Below are positions 37,504 to 47,363 of a stretch of DNA of 64,000 nucleotides, in pieces; position 1 is the first letter of the stretch; each line of letters starts with the position of its first letter. A program made the translations under genes and the position numbers. The notes beneath the pieces are model-generated. The model was given only the letters and a program-made list of their open reading frames with translations. It searched no databases and was not told where the DNA came from. Source of the stretch: CBDDDW01 sp965226805. Lineage in GTDB: Bacteria; Chloroflexota; Dehalococcoidia; Lucifugimonadales; JAGWBF01. The DNA lies in contig CBDDDW010000019.1 in assembly GCA_965226805.1 (NCBI GenBank), positions 40,240 through 104,239 of the forward strand. The letters run 5' to 3'.

Positions 37504-38046
37504 ATGCCAGCATTACTGTGGCTACTCTCAATGGTCCCGCCTTCCGCGTTGTTCCTGACCGCAGGAATCTGGGTGGTCAGGAAGAAATACGGCGGTGTGC
37601 GTCACGTGCTCGGCGTGGCAGCGATTGTTGTGGGGCTATTGCTTGTTGCGATCACCCTGGTTGTGCTGCCGGGAATTGCCACAACTACCACGTCTGAAAC
37701 CACGGTAACCACTTCCAGCTCCTCACATCTGGAGCATGAAGTCGTAGTCGGCAGTGTTGGCATCACGTTGGGCCGAGCAGTACTGCATCCCAATGAACGG
37801 GTCACCCTGTTCTATGTGGCAAGGGACACGGCTGAAGAGCTCGACGGGGCCGTCATGATAGACGCTGCAGAGATAGAGAGTTCGGACGGGCGCTCGTGGC
37901 TGGCCGACGGGCGTGGCGTCGTGCTCGATCGGCCTCCGCTTACCCTTGGATGGCTGACGTTTCCTGTGTCAGATGCTGCTCCGGGGAGCTTCAAAGTCAC
38001 AGTGAACAGCGTTCAAGCCGACGGTGGCCATCTAAGGGGGACTGTT
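37504..38046 (+). pseudogene. Membrane-anchored protein truncated by an IS3-like element
   Basis: 181 codons of a protein with two N-terminal membrane segments (LLWLLSMVPPSALFLTAGIWV; VLGVAAIVVGLLLVAITLVVL), a Thr/Ser-rich stretch and an exported beta-rich domain (VVVGSVGITLGRAVLHPNERVTLFY...). The frame runs into the IS3-like copy 2 right end at 38047 and stops 84 bp inside it, so the natural C-terminus is missing. It follows the broken membrane gene by 3 bp, so both once formed an operon. Function unknown. Confidence 0.6.
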
Positions 38047-38971
38047 GGGTGTCAGCGGTTTTGGACAGTTCTGGGTCCGAGAGATTGGGGTGAAGAAGCT
38101 CCTGGTTTGAGGGTTTCTCTGACCTCCTGATTGTACCGCCTCCGCCGGTCAAAAGTCTCTCGCTGTACCTCCTTCCTCTGGGCTAGAATTGCCTCCAGAC
38201 GGCCTTCCAGCACGTCAGCCGGAGTTACAACCCTGAGCGCCTGATGATATCTTCGGTAGTTGTAGAACTCGACGAAGTCCCGGATGGCCGCCTCCAGGTC
38301 TTCCACCACCTCGTATGGCACCTGGTTAATGTCGTCTTTCAGGGTTCGGTGATATCTCTCCAGCTTCCCGTTGGTCTGAGGGTGATAGGGTGCTGCCAGG
38401 ACGTGGCGAATGCCCACCACCCGCATGTACTCGCGGAAGGCCCGCGATACATAACCTGAGCCATTATCTGAGAGGAGCTTGGTCCGATCCTCCAGAGGTA
38501 CATCAGTCATACCAGTAGAGTCAACAGCTTCCTGGACCACCTCTATGAGGGAGTTGGCCGTCATGTCCCGTTGCACCTTCCAGGCCAAGATGAACCGGGA
38601 GTAGTCGTCCATCACCGTCACGAGGTAGTAGTAGCCCCATCCCACTACACGGAAGTAGGAGGCATCGGTGGCCCACAGCTGGTGGGGCCCTGTGGTCTTG
38701 TGCTGGTACTCTTTGCTCGCTGCCAACTGGTATTCGATCCGTTTCACCAGACCCTCCCGTCTCAGAATACGATAGACTGTGGAGGCGGAGACCGATAGGC
38801 CTCTGTGGTCGGTGAGCGAAGCCGCCAACTGCCGGCTTCGCCAGGTCGGCATCCCACGGGCTGCCGCCAGCACTACTGCCTCCTCTTCTGGACGCAGGCG
38901 ATTCCAGGGCCTCTCAGTTCCTTCCGTACCCTCCCAACTACCCTGCCGGTGCCTCCACCTCCACCAATAAT
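38047..38971 (-). mobile_element. IS3-like element, partial copy 2 (3' part)
   Basis: Contains the right terminus (GGGTGTCAGCGG at 38047) and orfB back to its N-terminal region, where IS1380 copy B begins at 38972. orfA and the left end are missing. The sequence is nearly identical to copy 1 (one visible change, T to K in TNGTLERY/TNGKLERY, and one E to A). Confidence 0.85.
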
Positions 38972-40715
38972 CCTGGATTTCCCAGATAGACCCAAGTGGT
39001 GATTGGCGTTCCTGTGATTACTATGAATATTCTGATTACTAAACGGATATAATGGGAGTCTATACATTATAATACACCCATGAATATAGGTTCTGGCTTC
39101 TGATTACGTAATCGTGTTGGAGGCACCTTATGGGTGACGACGAAAAGACCCCTCTCAAGCTCGACTTTGACTCCAAAGTTCGCGTGGAGTTTCGCGGTGC
39201 TACCATCACCTCAGACGCAGGACTGCTGGCGTGCAGAGAGCTTGATGACGCCCTAAGCCTGACCGACTCTGCCGACGAATTCCTCAAAGAGAGTCGAACG
39301 GGCAAAAACATCCTGCATCAGCTAATCCCACTGCTGAGACAGTCAGTCTACAGCCGCCTCGCTGGATACGACGACACCAATGATGCCGACCGCCTTTCCC
39401 AAGACCCAGCCCTGAGAGTAGTGGTAGGCTGGAAAGGCCCTGACAGGAACGCGGCCAGCACCAGCGAGATGGGTAGGTTCGAGACGGAGTTGCTGACACA
39501 AAAGGAAAACCTCAAGGGCATTGAGCGGCTGAATGTCGAATGGATAAAACGTGCATTAGCCAAGACCGTACACAGGCGTATCATCCTGGACATCGACAGT
39601 TCGGAGAGTCCGGTGCATGGCGAGCAGGAGGAAGCAGCCTACAACGGCCACTTTGGATGCATGTGCTATCACCCCTTGTTCTGCTTCAACCAGTTTGGAG
39701 ATTGCGAAGGGGCGGTTCTCAGACCAGGCAACGTCCACAGCGCCGATGGCTGGAAGGAGTTCATCAATCCCATCGTCGAGCGCTACCTGAAGCTGGCGGT
39801 GAGGCTGCTGTTTCGAGCAGACGCTGCTTTTGCCAAGCCTGAGATTTACGAGTACCTGGAGACAAGGCATATCGGCTACGCCATAAGGCTTCCGGCGAAC
39901 GAAGTGCTTCAGAAGGAAATAGCTCACCTGTTGGTACGGCCTACCGAGTGGCCCTCTCAAAAGCCCATCGTCTCGTATCACGACTTCGTTTATCAGGCCC
40001 AGAGTTGGAATGTTCCTCGAAGAGTAGTGGCCAAGGTGGAGTGGCATCAGGGAGAACTGTTCCCAAGAGTAGGCTTCATCGTAACCAACCTGAGCTATCC
40101 AACGAAGGGACTAGTCAGCTTCTACAATGGCAGAGGCACAGCAGAGCAGTGGATTAAAGAGGGGAAATACGCCCTCAATTGGACTCGGCTCTCGTGCCAT
40201 AAGTTCGTGGCTAATCAGGTGAGGCTGTGGCTATTCATCCTGGCATACAATCTGGGCAACTTCTTCAGAAGGCTGGCTCTGCCAGAAGCGATAAAGAGCT
40301 GGTCCCTGACAAGTATTCAGACGAGACTCATCAAGATAGGCGGGCGACTGGTGCGTCATGCGAGGAGGCTTGTGTTCCAGCTTGCCGAGGTGATGGTGAC
40401 CAGGGAGATGTTCGATGAAATGCTGGAGCGGATAGGGAGACTTCGTTTCAATCCTGGATAGGAGCATGTGTCTGTTAGGGAATCGTGATCATATCGAGGC
40501 TGCCCTGAGCAAGGTGCGCGACTTGCAGCGTGAGGTTCGGTCTGAATAATCCGTTTAGAGCCTTTCCCAGTGGTTTGGAGACCCTGTTTCTCTAGATGAA
40601 GTGATATTAGCGCGGTTGGTGGCAGTTGACAACTTCAGCAGGCGATCTTATAGTCTGGACTGTCTCAGGATGGTGTGTTTATGAAAGCACTGGATTCCAT
40701 CTGGGAAATATCGGC
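38972..40715 (+). mobile_element. IS1380-family insertion sequence, copy B
   Basis: A 1744-bp element matching copy A in opposite orientation. Left flank TAAT and right flank TGAG do not match, and the two flanks come from different positions of the IS3-like element. This suggests recombination between two IS1380 insertions, or a flanking deletion, rather than a single insertion. Confidence 0.85.
39130..40461 (+). CDS. IS1380-family transposase (intact)
   Basis: 443-residue DDE transposase of the DDE_Tnp_1/IS1380 type: HRRIILDIDSSESPVHG with the first Asp, LLFRADAAFAKPEIYEYLE with the second, and the Y-(2)-R-like GRGTAEQWIKEGKYALNWTRLSCHKFVAN carrying the Glu. ANQVRLWLFILAYNLGN follows. A ribosome-binding GGAGG precedes the ATG (TTGGAGGCACCTTATG). 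It can probably mobilise copy A. Confidence 0.92.
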   Translation: MGDDEKTPLKLDFDSKVRVEFRGATITSDAGLLACRELDDALSLTDSADEFLKESRTGKNILHQLIPLLRQSVYSRLAGYDDTNDADRLSQDPALRVVVGWKGPDRNAASTSEMGRFETELLTQKENLKGIERLNVEWIKRALAKTVHRRIILDIDSSESPVHGEQEEAAYNGHFGCMCYHPLFCFNQFGDCEGAVLRPGNVHSADGWKEFINPIVERYLKLAVRLLFRADAAFAKPEIYEYLETRHIGYAIRLPANEVLQKEIAHLLVRPTEWPSQKPIVSYHDFVYQAQSWNVPRRVVAKVEWHQGELFPRVGFIVTNLSYPTKGLVSFYNGRGTAEQWIKEGKYALNWTRLSCHKFVANQVRLWLFILAYNLGNFFRRLALPEAIKSWSLTSIQTRLIKIGGRLVRHARRLVFQLAEVMVTREMFDEMLERIGRLRFNPG

Positions 40716-41873
40716 TGAGAGGAGCTTGGTCCGATCCTCCAGAGGTACATCAGTCATACCAGTAGAGTCAACAGCTTCCTGGACCACCTCTATGAGGGAG
40801 TTGGCCGTCATGTCCCGTTGCACCTTCCAGGCCAAGATGAACCGGGAGTAGTCGTCCATCACCGTCACGAGGTAGTAGTAGCCCCATCCCACTACACGGA
40901 AGTAGGAGGCATCGGTGGCCCACAGCTGGTGGGGCCCTGTGGTCTTGTGCTGGTACTCTTTGCTCGCTGCCAACTGGTATTCGATCCGTTTCACCAGACC
41001 CTCCCGTCTCAGAATACGATAGACTGTGGAGGCGGAGACCGATAGGCCTCTGTGGTCGGTGAGCGAAGCCGCCAACTGCCGGCTTCGCCAGGTCGGCATC
41101 CCACGGGCTGCCGCCAGCACTACTGCCTCATAGTGTTCGTCATACTCCGCGTCCGGCACATCCGCCAGGCCGTAAGAGTAGTCCTCGCCATCAAGGAACT
41201 TTTGAAAACTCTCTGCGTCCTCGAATAGTGGCCGCACCTCATCCTCGGTTGGCACCTTCGAATAGAGGTGTTTTGCTCCGCTCATCATCCCGTAAGCGCC
41301 ATCAGGCAAGGCAGTATTGCCTTTGGCCAGAAAGCTCTCTAACAGCCATTGGCCCAGGTCGTCGCCTTCTTCCAGCAATTCCCAGGTCATAACGTAATGC
41401 TGCTTGGCCGCTTCCACCGCAGCCGCTGTCTCTGAATCCAGGGGATACGGCGTCTCGATCCCTACCCGAATCTGGTTCCACCGCATTCGCCGGCCGAGAG
41501 CCTGTTCTCTCAGCAGCGATTTCAACTCCGCTATCAAGAACCTACCTTGGGTCCAGAAATACCGTTCCTCCGAGATCAGCTTGCGGTTAACCTGCTGGTG
41601 TAGAAAGAACAGGAACAGGACGTCCTTGTAAGCCTGGCGCACTGCTTTGTCGATTTCCTCCCGAGTGTGTCCCTTAAGCGTTTGCTTAACAGCCTCGGCT
41701 ACCTGGTCTGTTAACCTGGGTATCGGCGCGGCGCTGTCCGGCTGGCTCTTCAGGTGATGGATATATTCAAAAATGGTATTAAAGCCGTGTGCTTCTTGAA
41801 ACCACAGCAGGATGGCCTGCTTGGGAGTCAGGCCAGTCTCCAGCTTCGCGACCCTTTGTATGTTCTTGCTCAC
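40665..41873 (-). pseudogene. Chimeric ORF: N-terminal half of an unknown gene fused to transposase
   Basis: A 402-codon frame. Codons 1-250 encode an unknown, mostly alpha-helical protein (LTPKQAILLWFQEAHGFNTI, VFLFFLHQQVNRKL-like helices, WQLLEEGDDLGQWLLESFLA-like segments), starting with a GTG that overlaps the upstream stop (GTGA). From GAGGCA at 41124-41129 on, it becomes IS3-like OrfB codons and finally IS1380 terminal sequence. The other half of the native gene is at 48930-49970 on the plus strand, in matching frame. The rejoined gene would have 596 residues. It is the last gene of the replicon operon; no family recognised. Confidence 0.75.
40716..41129 (-). mobile_element. IS3-like element, internal fragment (copy 3)
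   Basis: An orfB segment from the VVLAAARGMPTW region to RTKLLS. It is cut on one side by IS1380 copy B and on the other by a GAGGCA junction (41124-41129) with an unrelated gene. That junction is reciprocal to the one at 48924-48929. Confidence 0.85.
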
Positions 41874-42307
41874 GAGTCAACCTCGGCGCTGAAACCTGTG
41901 TCGACGGGTTCAGCGTCGAACACCGACTCCGGCAGGGTTTTCTGACCATGCGCCGCTTCCAGTGCAGCTAGGCGTTCCTCCAACTCCCCGGTCTCCAAGA
42001 GTTTACCCGCCACTCCGACCAGGTAGCCCAGGGTGCGGGCCCGGGCGATGGAGTTTTCCAGACCCAGGGTGTCCAGGGAGGCAATCACTAGCAACCGCCG
42101 CAGGTCGCCCACTGTTTCCAGCCCATTGACCTCGTAGGCCCCGGACACCGCCACTTCACGTCGCCGTCTCAGTCCTCCCAAGCGCCGTGCCTCGGCCACA
42201 TCTTCGGCATACTCGGGGGAGTGCCAGAAGCAGTGATCCCCGTCCTTTACGGGAGCCGCCCGGCACATCTGCCCATCCTCCTTCCGAAATGCGCACTGAC
42301 GGCCCAT
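41870..42307 (-). CDS. Small zinc-motif protein of the mobile replicon
   Basis: 145 residues. The N-terminus has CAFRKEDGQMCRAAPVKDGD followed by HCFWHSPE, a Cys-x8-Cys-x10-Cys-x2-His arrangement likely to bind zinc. The rest is helical (LETVGDLRRLLVIASLDTLGL, KLLETGELEERLAALEAA). Similar short CCCH-like proteins occur in phage and integrative-element operons. Its TGA overlaps the GTG of the next gene, and it follows the RAMA-domain gene. Function unknown; a DNA- or terminase-associated role would be a guess. Confidence 0.6.
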   Translation of the reverse strand: MGRQCAFRKEDGQMCRAAPVKDGDHCFWHSPEYAEDVAEARRLGGLRRRREVAVSGAYEVNGLETVGDLRRLLVIASLDTLGLENSIARARTLGYLVGVAGKLLETGELEERLAALEAAHGQKTLPESVFDAEPVDTGFSAEVDS

Positions 42308-42419
42308 TACCTGTGATTACCTCTGCTAGTTGACCAGTTGGTAGTCAGATGCAACAGAGCAAAAGGCAGGCTCCATTGAGAAACCTGCCTCAAGCAAATG
42401 AAATTATTCAAACCAGCGC

Positions 42420-42875
42420 TCAGGCTTCTGTGGTTGCCACTTGGACCCCATTCGATGTGTGCCCTTCTGGACACTGCTCTGCAGGTGCGCCCACCGGCGC
42501 CGTGAAACTCTTCTGGCAAGCGTCGCAGTAGAGTCTCACTTCTCCTTCCTCGACGCCCTTTTGATTTGGCACTCGCCGGAACCCAGCGGTGGGCGTTTGC
42601 TCCCCAGTCTCCGTTTCTTCCGATGCGTCGCCCTCGGGCTCCTCCGCTTCGCTGGGGGCGCCGCCGGCCTCGACGCTCCAAAAGGCCCAACCGTTGCAAG
42701 CCTTGTTGGTGATGGCGGTACCCGCCGATGAGGGACTCTTGAACTCTCTCCCGTCGGCCAGCCGGTACTTGACCTTCCCGTCCTCTCCGGCTATCACCTC
42801 GGCTTTGTATTCCTCCTTCTTGTATTTGGCAATCAGCTTCGTACCCGGTTCCAGGTTGCGGTCCTCGATGGCCAT
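42420..42875 (-). CDS. RAMA-domain-like protein with a C-terminal zinc knuckle
   Basis: 151 residues from the ATG at 42875, with a GGAGGTGG site about 5 nt upstream. Residues 10-70 (LIAKYKKEEYKAEVIAGEDG, then YRLADGREFKSPSSAG and ACNGWAFWSV) follow the pattern of the RAMA domain, which accompanies DNA adenine methyltransferases and restriction enzymes. An acidic linker precedes a putative zinc site (CDACQKSF...CPEGH). It lies directly downstream of the ParB-methyltransferase gene, so it may read or guide its methylation. Confidence 0.65.
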   Translation of the reverse strand: MAIEDRNLEPGTKLIAKYKKEEYKAEVIAGEDGKVKYRLADGREFKSPSSAGTAITNKACNGWAFWSVEAGGAPSEAEEPEGDASEETETGEQTPTAGFRRVPNQKGVEEGEVRLYCDACQKSFTAPVGAPAEQCPEGHTSNGVQVATTEA

Positions 42876-43026
42876 TTGCCACCTCCTCACGTTTAGAAGA
42901 TGGTATATACCTCACTCTGTCTTCGCCGGAAGTAAAGGGATATCGGCAAAGTGGAGGTAGCTGACCAATGTTCTCTTGGAGACGACGGTCACTACGTCGC
43001 CATAGTGTTCGCTCCAGCTTCACCTA

Positions 43027-44283
43027 TCACTGGTTCTCCTTCGTGGCCTGCTCCCCGGTGAAAGACTCCCACCGCTTGACCGCCACATCAACGTACTGAG
43101 GCTCGCGTTCCAACGCATAGCAGACCCGACCAAGCTTTTCCGCCGCGATCAGCTGAGTGCCGCTGCCCAAGAAGGGCTCGTAGCAGAGGTCCCCAACCTC
43201 GGTGTGGTACTCGATTGGCCGCAAGAAGAGTTCCAACGGTTTCTGGGTAGGATGGATGTTCATGCTGGAACCCTGCTGGTCCAGCTGCCAGATGGTCCTC
43301 TCGTTAGCCGGGGGCTTCTTAGAGGGTTGGTGGCCTTCAACCCAGCCGTAGAAACATGGTTCGTGGGCCCACAGATAATGGCTATGAGTCAGTACCCCAC
43401 GGGCCTTGGCCCAGATTATTTGCTGATGCACCAACAAACCGCTCTCCCGCCAGGCCTGCTCCACCAAGGCCTGCCTACGGTAGGCGTGCCACTGATAGAT
43501 GGCTGAGTTTGGCTTAAGGTGTTCCAGGCTCAATGTCAAGAACTTTCGGTAGAACTCCACCGACGCCTCTGGGTCCACGTATTCGTCCCAGTGCTTGTCT
43601 TTGCTCGGCTTGCCCTGGTTACCCTTCGAGGCTGGATGGTTGCCGCCCGTGTAGTCCACAAGATATGGCGGGTCCGTCGCCATCAATGAAGCTTTCTCCC
43701 CGTTCATCAATCGCCCTACGTCGCCACTGTCAATGGAATCGCCACACAGGAGCCTGTGGTCGCCTAGCAGCCATAAATCGCCTGTACGAGCCACAGGGGT
43801 CGTCCGTGCGGCTTCCATTGCTTCATCCAGGTCGAATGTCTCTAAACGCTCACGTTTCTCCCTCGACTCCAGGCTCTTTAGATGCTTCTGGAGTTCATCC
43901 TCAGAGAAGCCGGTCAATGTGATGTCTACATCCGGTAGGTCCTTCAATTCACCCAAGAGCCGGGCCAGGAGCTCTTGGTCCCAACTTCCGGAGATTTTGT
44001 TGAGGGCCAGGTTCAACAGATGAGCTTGCTCCTCGGGTAGGTCCACCAGAACCACGGGCACTTGCTTCAGTCCGAGCTTCCTGGCTGCAAGCAGGCGCTG
44101 GTGGCCGCCTATTACCACCTTGTCCTCCCTCCGGGCGATGATTGGGTCGATGAGCCCGAACTCTCTTATGGACCGGGTCAGCGACTCCAACTCCTCGTCG
44201 CTTATGCGCCTCGGGTTGGCTGGGTCGGGACGCAGGTCGCCGATGGGCAGGTGGGTGATTTCTAGCTCTTGGATTTGTTGCAC
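43027..44283 (-). CDS. ParB-like nuclease/DNA methyltransferase fusion
   Basis: 418 residues from the GTG at 44283 (GAGGTAG about 5 nt upstream). Residues 1-130 are a ParB/Srx-like domain (LRPDPANPRRISDEELESLT, IGGHQRLLAARKLG). From about 170 on there is an N6-adenine or N4-cytosine methyltransferase with DPPY (MATDPPYLVDYTGG) before the SAM-binding FLGSGTQLIAAEKLGR, the beta-class order. Such fusions are typical of phages and conjugative or integrative elements, where they methylate element DNA and may counter host restriction. It sits between the primase-helicase and RAMA-like genes. Confidence 0.88.
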   Translation of the reverse strand: MQQIQELEITHLPIGDLRPDPANPRRISDEELESLTRSIREFGLIDPIIARREDKVVIGGHQRLLAARKLGLKQVPVVLVDLPEEQAHLLNLALNKISGSWDQELLARLLGELKDLPDVDITLTGFSEDELQKHLKSLESREKRERLETFDLDEAMEAARTTPVARTGDLWLLGDHRLLCGDSIDSGDVGRLMNGEKASLMATDPPYLVDYTGGNHPASKGNQGKPSKDKHWDEYVDPEASVEFYRKFLTLSLEHLKPNSAIYQWHAYRRQALVEQAWRESGLLVHQQIIWAKARGVLTHSHYLWAHEPCFYGWVEGHQPSKKPPANERTIWQLDQQGSSMNIHPTQKPLELFLRPIEYHTEVGDLCYEPFLGSGTQLIAAEKLGRVCYALEREPQYVDVAVKRWESFTGEQATKENQ

Positions 44284-44428
44284 GGCTCTACCTCGCTTTG
44301 TCGTTTCCTTTCCCAGCCTCGACACAGTGACGGGAGTGACGCAATGAACCCCCTTTTTCACAAACATCCCTTACAAAGAGTGAATTGAAAATAGTTTGTG
44401 AAATTGACCCCTCGCTGCGTCACTTATG

Positions 44429-46840
44429 TCACTGGTTGGCTTTCAATCCAATCCCCAGAAAATAGCGTTTCCCATTCGAAGATACGGAGTCTCCGAATCG
44501 CTCCCTGATGCGCGTGCCGAAGGAGCGGGACCCCAACCTGTGGCGCTCCAGGATTCCTTGCTCCTTGGACCAGCGTTGGTATTCGGAGAAAAGGTGCCCC
44601 GGCTCCGCCCTAACGCCGTCGGCCACCACGCAACAGTCCGCGACGAAGCCGTCCAGTTCGTCGTTGTCCTTTCTGTAGGCTTGGGTGGCGGTCATTACCG
44701 CCGAAGGGGGCGCTAGGCCAACCAGTCGCCAATTCAGTGCTCCCTGTACTCCCCAGTTGAGTATCCCCGGCAACTCTTCTAGCAACTTGAAGGGAAGCCC
44801 TTTGTCCGCATCATCCCCCGTAAACTGCTCATTGAACGGCAGCACTCGTACTCTACGCCAGAACCCATAAGAGTCGTCCCTCACTCGAGGCAAGTGGTTC
44901 ACCGCCAGCCAGAACTTGGCCACTGGCTCGTAGGTGAAGGATTCGCTATACAGAAAACGTGCGGTGATGGGATCTCCTCCGGTCAACGCCTTAATGCGAG
45001 CCTCGTTCAACCGTGTGGACTCGTTAGTCTCTGAGGAAGTCACAAGTCTTCTCCCTGCCATCGAGGCTAGGTCGTTGGTCAATGAAGGTCTTTGCTGTAG
45101 CTCTAGTACCGTGAATGGAATGTTCATGGCATAGTCCCCTAGCACGTTTCTCAACATGTCCAAGAACACGCTTTTGCCGTTGGACCCTGTGCCGTGGCAG
45201 AGGAATAGAACCTGTTCCCGAACCGAACCCGTCAGGGAGTACCCCAGGGCCCGCTGCACAAACCCAATAAGTTCTCCGTCACGCTGGAACACCTGGTGAA
45301 GAAATTGCTGCCATCTCGGACACTCTGCCTTCACGTCGTATTGCACCGGCACCTGCATCGTAAGCCGGTCGTCGGGGTGCCCGGAACGTATCATTCCAGT
45401 ACGCAAGTCCACTACTCCGTTGGCCACGCCAAGCAGGTAGGGGTCGGGGTCCCAGGTCATACCTGAGTCGGCTATTGGGTGTTCGCTACGGGCCAGGGCA
45501 AGACAAGCATCCAATCTCTGGCGTGATTCAGACCTTACAGCAGAGCTGGCGGTCTTACCGCGCAAATCCAGGTCTTCGATATCCAATGCGGTCCGGTAGC
45601 GAACACGGGCTGCTTTCTTGGCCAGACGGCGTACCTCGCCATCAGAATCAGGCGCCCACCGGTGCTCTTCCCAGATGAGCCACCGGTTTCTGGCATGGTC
45701 GAAGCGCAGGATATGGCCGTAGAGGGCGGCGAATAATTCAGCGTTGCCGGCGTCAGTCAAAGGAAACGGGCCGTTCTTGTCTTTAGGGTTGAGACTTTGG
45801 CCATTTTTTGAGAAGGTCAGGCCCAGCGCCACCTTCCACTCCTGCCAGCCCCTCGGCTCCGTTTCGGCATGAAAACACTTGCCAGCGTAGGGCCCGTCGG
45901 GCAGCTTTTGCCCTACGCCGCACTCGAATGGATGACACTCGTCATAATGGAATGGGCACTTTTCCACGTGGTACCAGGTCACGCCGTTCCCATCCAGCGG
46001 CTGTGTCCTGTACTCGATGTGCCGGGATTGGAGCAATTCCTCTAGTAAAGGTGTTGACCCATTAAATATGGAGCCATCTTTAGGTAAATTAGCTTCTGGT
46101 TGCGATTGTTCGGCTGCAAGTTCGGCCAGCAATTCCTCGCTGATTACTGCTAACTGCTGAGGAACTGACTCCAATTGGGACCGCCGGTGGGGCCTATCCG
46201 TTAGAAAGTCACCCTTGACCTTCATGCTGCCGATGAGCCCGGCGAGGCGCGCTGCGTTGCAGACGGTGGTGTCAATGTGGACGGCCTCGTTGTTGAATCG
46301 AGTTGCCAGCGATACCAGAACCCCTTGAACCAATTCCAGGGAGGACGGATCGTTGGGCAAGCTGATGGGATAGAGGAGATACCACCCGTTGCCAGACATG
46401 GCGACGATAGGTTGGGGCCAGTCTTTGTTGTCTAGGAAGGACACAACCTCGTCTAACACCAGTCGTGCTGCTTGGCGTTCTTCCTCAGTGCTGCTGATGC
46501 CAGAGGGCCGGTACGGGTCGATATCTATGAATAGCGAGCGCCGTCTTATCACGTCGACATCGGCGGAGGTGGTCTCTGCCTTGTCGGCGATTCGGTTGGA
46601 GGCCCGCGCCATAAGGGCCGGGTTCACAGGGTTCAGTGTAAAATATAGATTGGCCTTGCCGTCCCACTTGGCAGCAGATTCGGCTAGTGATTCCGGGCTA
46701 TCGAAGTAGCCGGAGGCGGTGTGGCCGTATTTGTTATACTTGGGAATGCGAACTTCGCGGACGTCCCCGGGCCGCCACAGCAGCTCGACAAAGCGCAGGA
46801 TGTCTACAGTGACGCTTTCAAACTGAGGCTTGCCAGTCAC
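44429..46840 (-). CDS. Primase-helicase of a phage/plasmid-type replicon (D5/P4-like)
   Basis: Replication initiator of 803 residues. The N-terminal AEP-like primase part has the FIDIDPYRPSG metal motif and a VAMSGNGWYLLYP segment. A zinc-binding middle follows (CPFHYDECHPFECGVGQ...CFH). The C-terminal D5_N/SF3 helicase has Walker A GTGSNGKS, NIPFTVLELQQRPS, LVTSSETNES and KFWLAVNHLPRVRDDSYGFWRRVRVLPF. The GTG start overlaps the stop of the recombinase-tail ORF (GTGA). It marks this operon as a mobile replicon such as a satellite phage or integrative element. Confidence 0.88.
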   Translation of the reverse strand: MTGKPQFESVTVDILRFVELLWRPGDVREVRIPKYNKYGHTASGYFDSPESLAESAAKWDGKANLYFTLNPVNPALMARASNRIADKAETTSADVDVIRRRSLFIDIDPYRPSGISSTEEERQAARLVLDEVVSFLDNKDWPQPIVAMSGNGWYLLYPISLPNDPSSLELVQGVLVSLATRFNNEAVHIDTTVCNAARLAGLIGSMKVKGDFLTDRPHRRSQLESVPQQLAVISEELLAELAAEQSQPEANLPKDGSIFNGSTPLLEELLQSRHIEYRTQPLDGNGVTWYHVEKCPFHYDECHPFECGVGQKLPDGPYAGKCFHAETEPRGWQEWKVALGLTFSKNGQSLNPKDKNGPFPLTDAGNAELFAALYGHILRFDHARNRWLIWEEHRWAPDSDGEVRRLAKKAARVRYRTALDIEDLDLRGKTASSAVRSESRQRLDACLALARSEHPIADSGMTWDPDPYLLGVANGVVDLRTGMIRSGHPDDRLTMQVPVQYDVKAECPRWQQFLHQVFQRDGELIGFVQRALGYSLTGSVREQVLFLCHGTGSNGKSVFLDMLRNVLGDYAMNIPFTVLELQQRPSLTNDLASMAGRRLVTSSETNESTRLNEARIKALTGGDPITARFLYSESFTYEPVAKFWLAVNHLPRVRDDSYGFWRRVRVLPFNEQFTGDDADKGLPFKLLEELPGILNWGVQGALNWRLVGLAPPSAVMTATQAYRKDNDELDGFVADCCVVADGVRAEPGHLFSEYQRWSKEQGILERHRLGSRSFGTRIRERFGDSVSSNGKRYFLGIGLKANQ

Positions 46841-47363
46841 GGTTTCTTTCCAGAGCCGCGGCCTGCCGCAATTTCAAGCGTCCTGGAGACGGTGTTGTAG
46901 TTTAGTTCTCCACGGATGCCCGTGGAGGTATTGACTACAGCAGGGAACCGGTACTCTATCAGCACTTTCGCCTTCTTGCCTTCCGGCTCAACCTCCGTGT
47001 GAACGGTGATCTGTTTCACCAGCATCCGCACCACCTCCTGCTTCTGAGTATCATCCAGACCGTCATCCAGCCTGCTGCGAAGCTCTCGCAATAAGTCAGG
47101 TTCCAGCGGCTTCTGATGCTCTGACGCATGGCAATCTGGAATGCTTCAAACTGTGATTTCAGTTGATCCCATGCGCCAGGCAACCCACTTTCGATGGACC
47201 GCATTTCCGACGCAGAGTTGGACCCGTCCTCTCCCAGGTATACCTTGATCAGGTAGTCGCAGGCGCCGCAGCAGACGAATTCAATCGGACAGCGCTTGTC
47301 TCTCATGATGCGGTCACGGGCACCTTGAACCAATCTCCGCTCCTTTCGGGATATCCGTTCCAT
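46837..47363 (-). pseudogene. Frameshifted protein with a serine-recombinase-like C-terminal tail
   Basis: Two overlapping frames. The upstream 115-codon frame has a zinc-like motif (CPIEFVCCGACDYLIKVYLG) and a helix (AWDQLKSQFEAFQIAMRQ). The downstream frame (46837-47091) has LRSRLDDGLDDTQKQEVVRM, LVKQITVHTEVEP and VLIEYRFPAVVNTSTG, which resembles the extreme C-terminus of large serine recombinases. The continuous reading (HQKPLEPDLLRELRSRL) precedes the second start, so a frameshift near 47110 is likely. No catalytic resolvase domain remains, so the element probably cannot excise by itself. Confidence 0.5.

Noticed and set aside
40665..41873. 402-codon ORF as a genuine single gene
   Set aside because: It changes identity twice (unknown gene, IS3-like OrfB, IS1380 end) at identifiable junctions, so it is a rearrangement product.
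42307..43023. 238-codon minus-strand ORF overlapping the RAMA-like gene
   Set aside because: It is the out-of-frame shadow of 42420-42875, with Arg/Gly-rich, low-complexity composition and no start signal.
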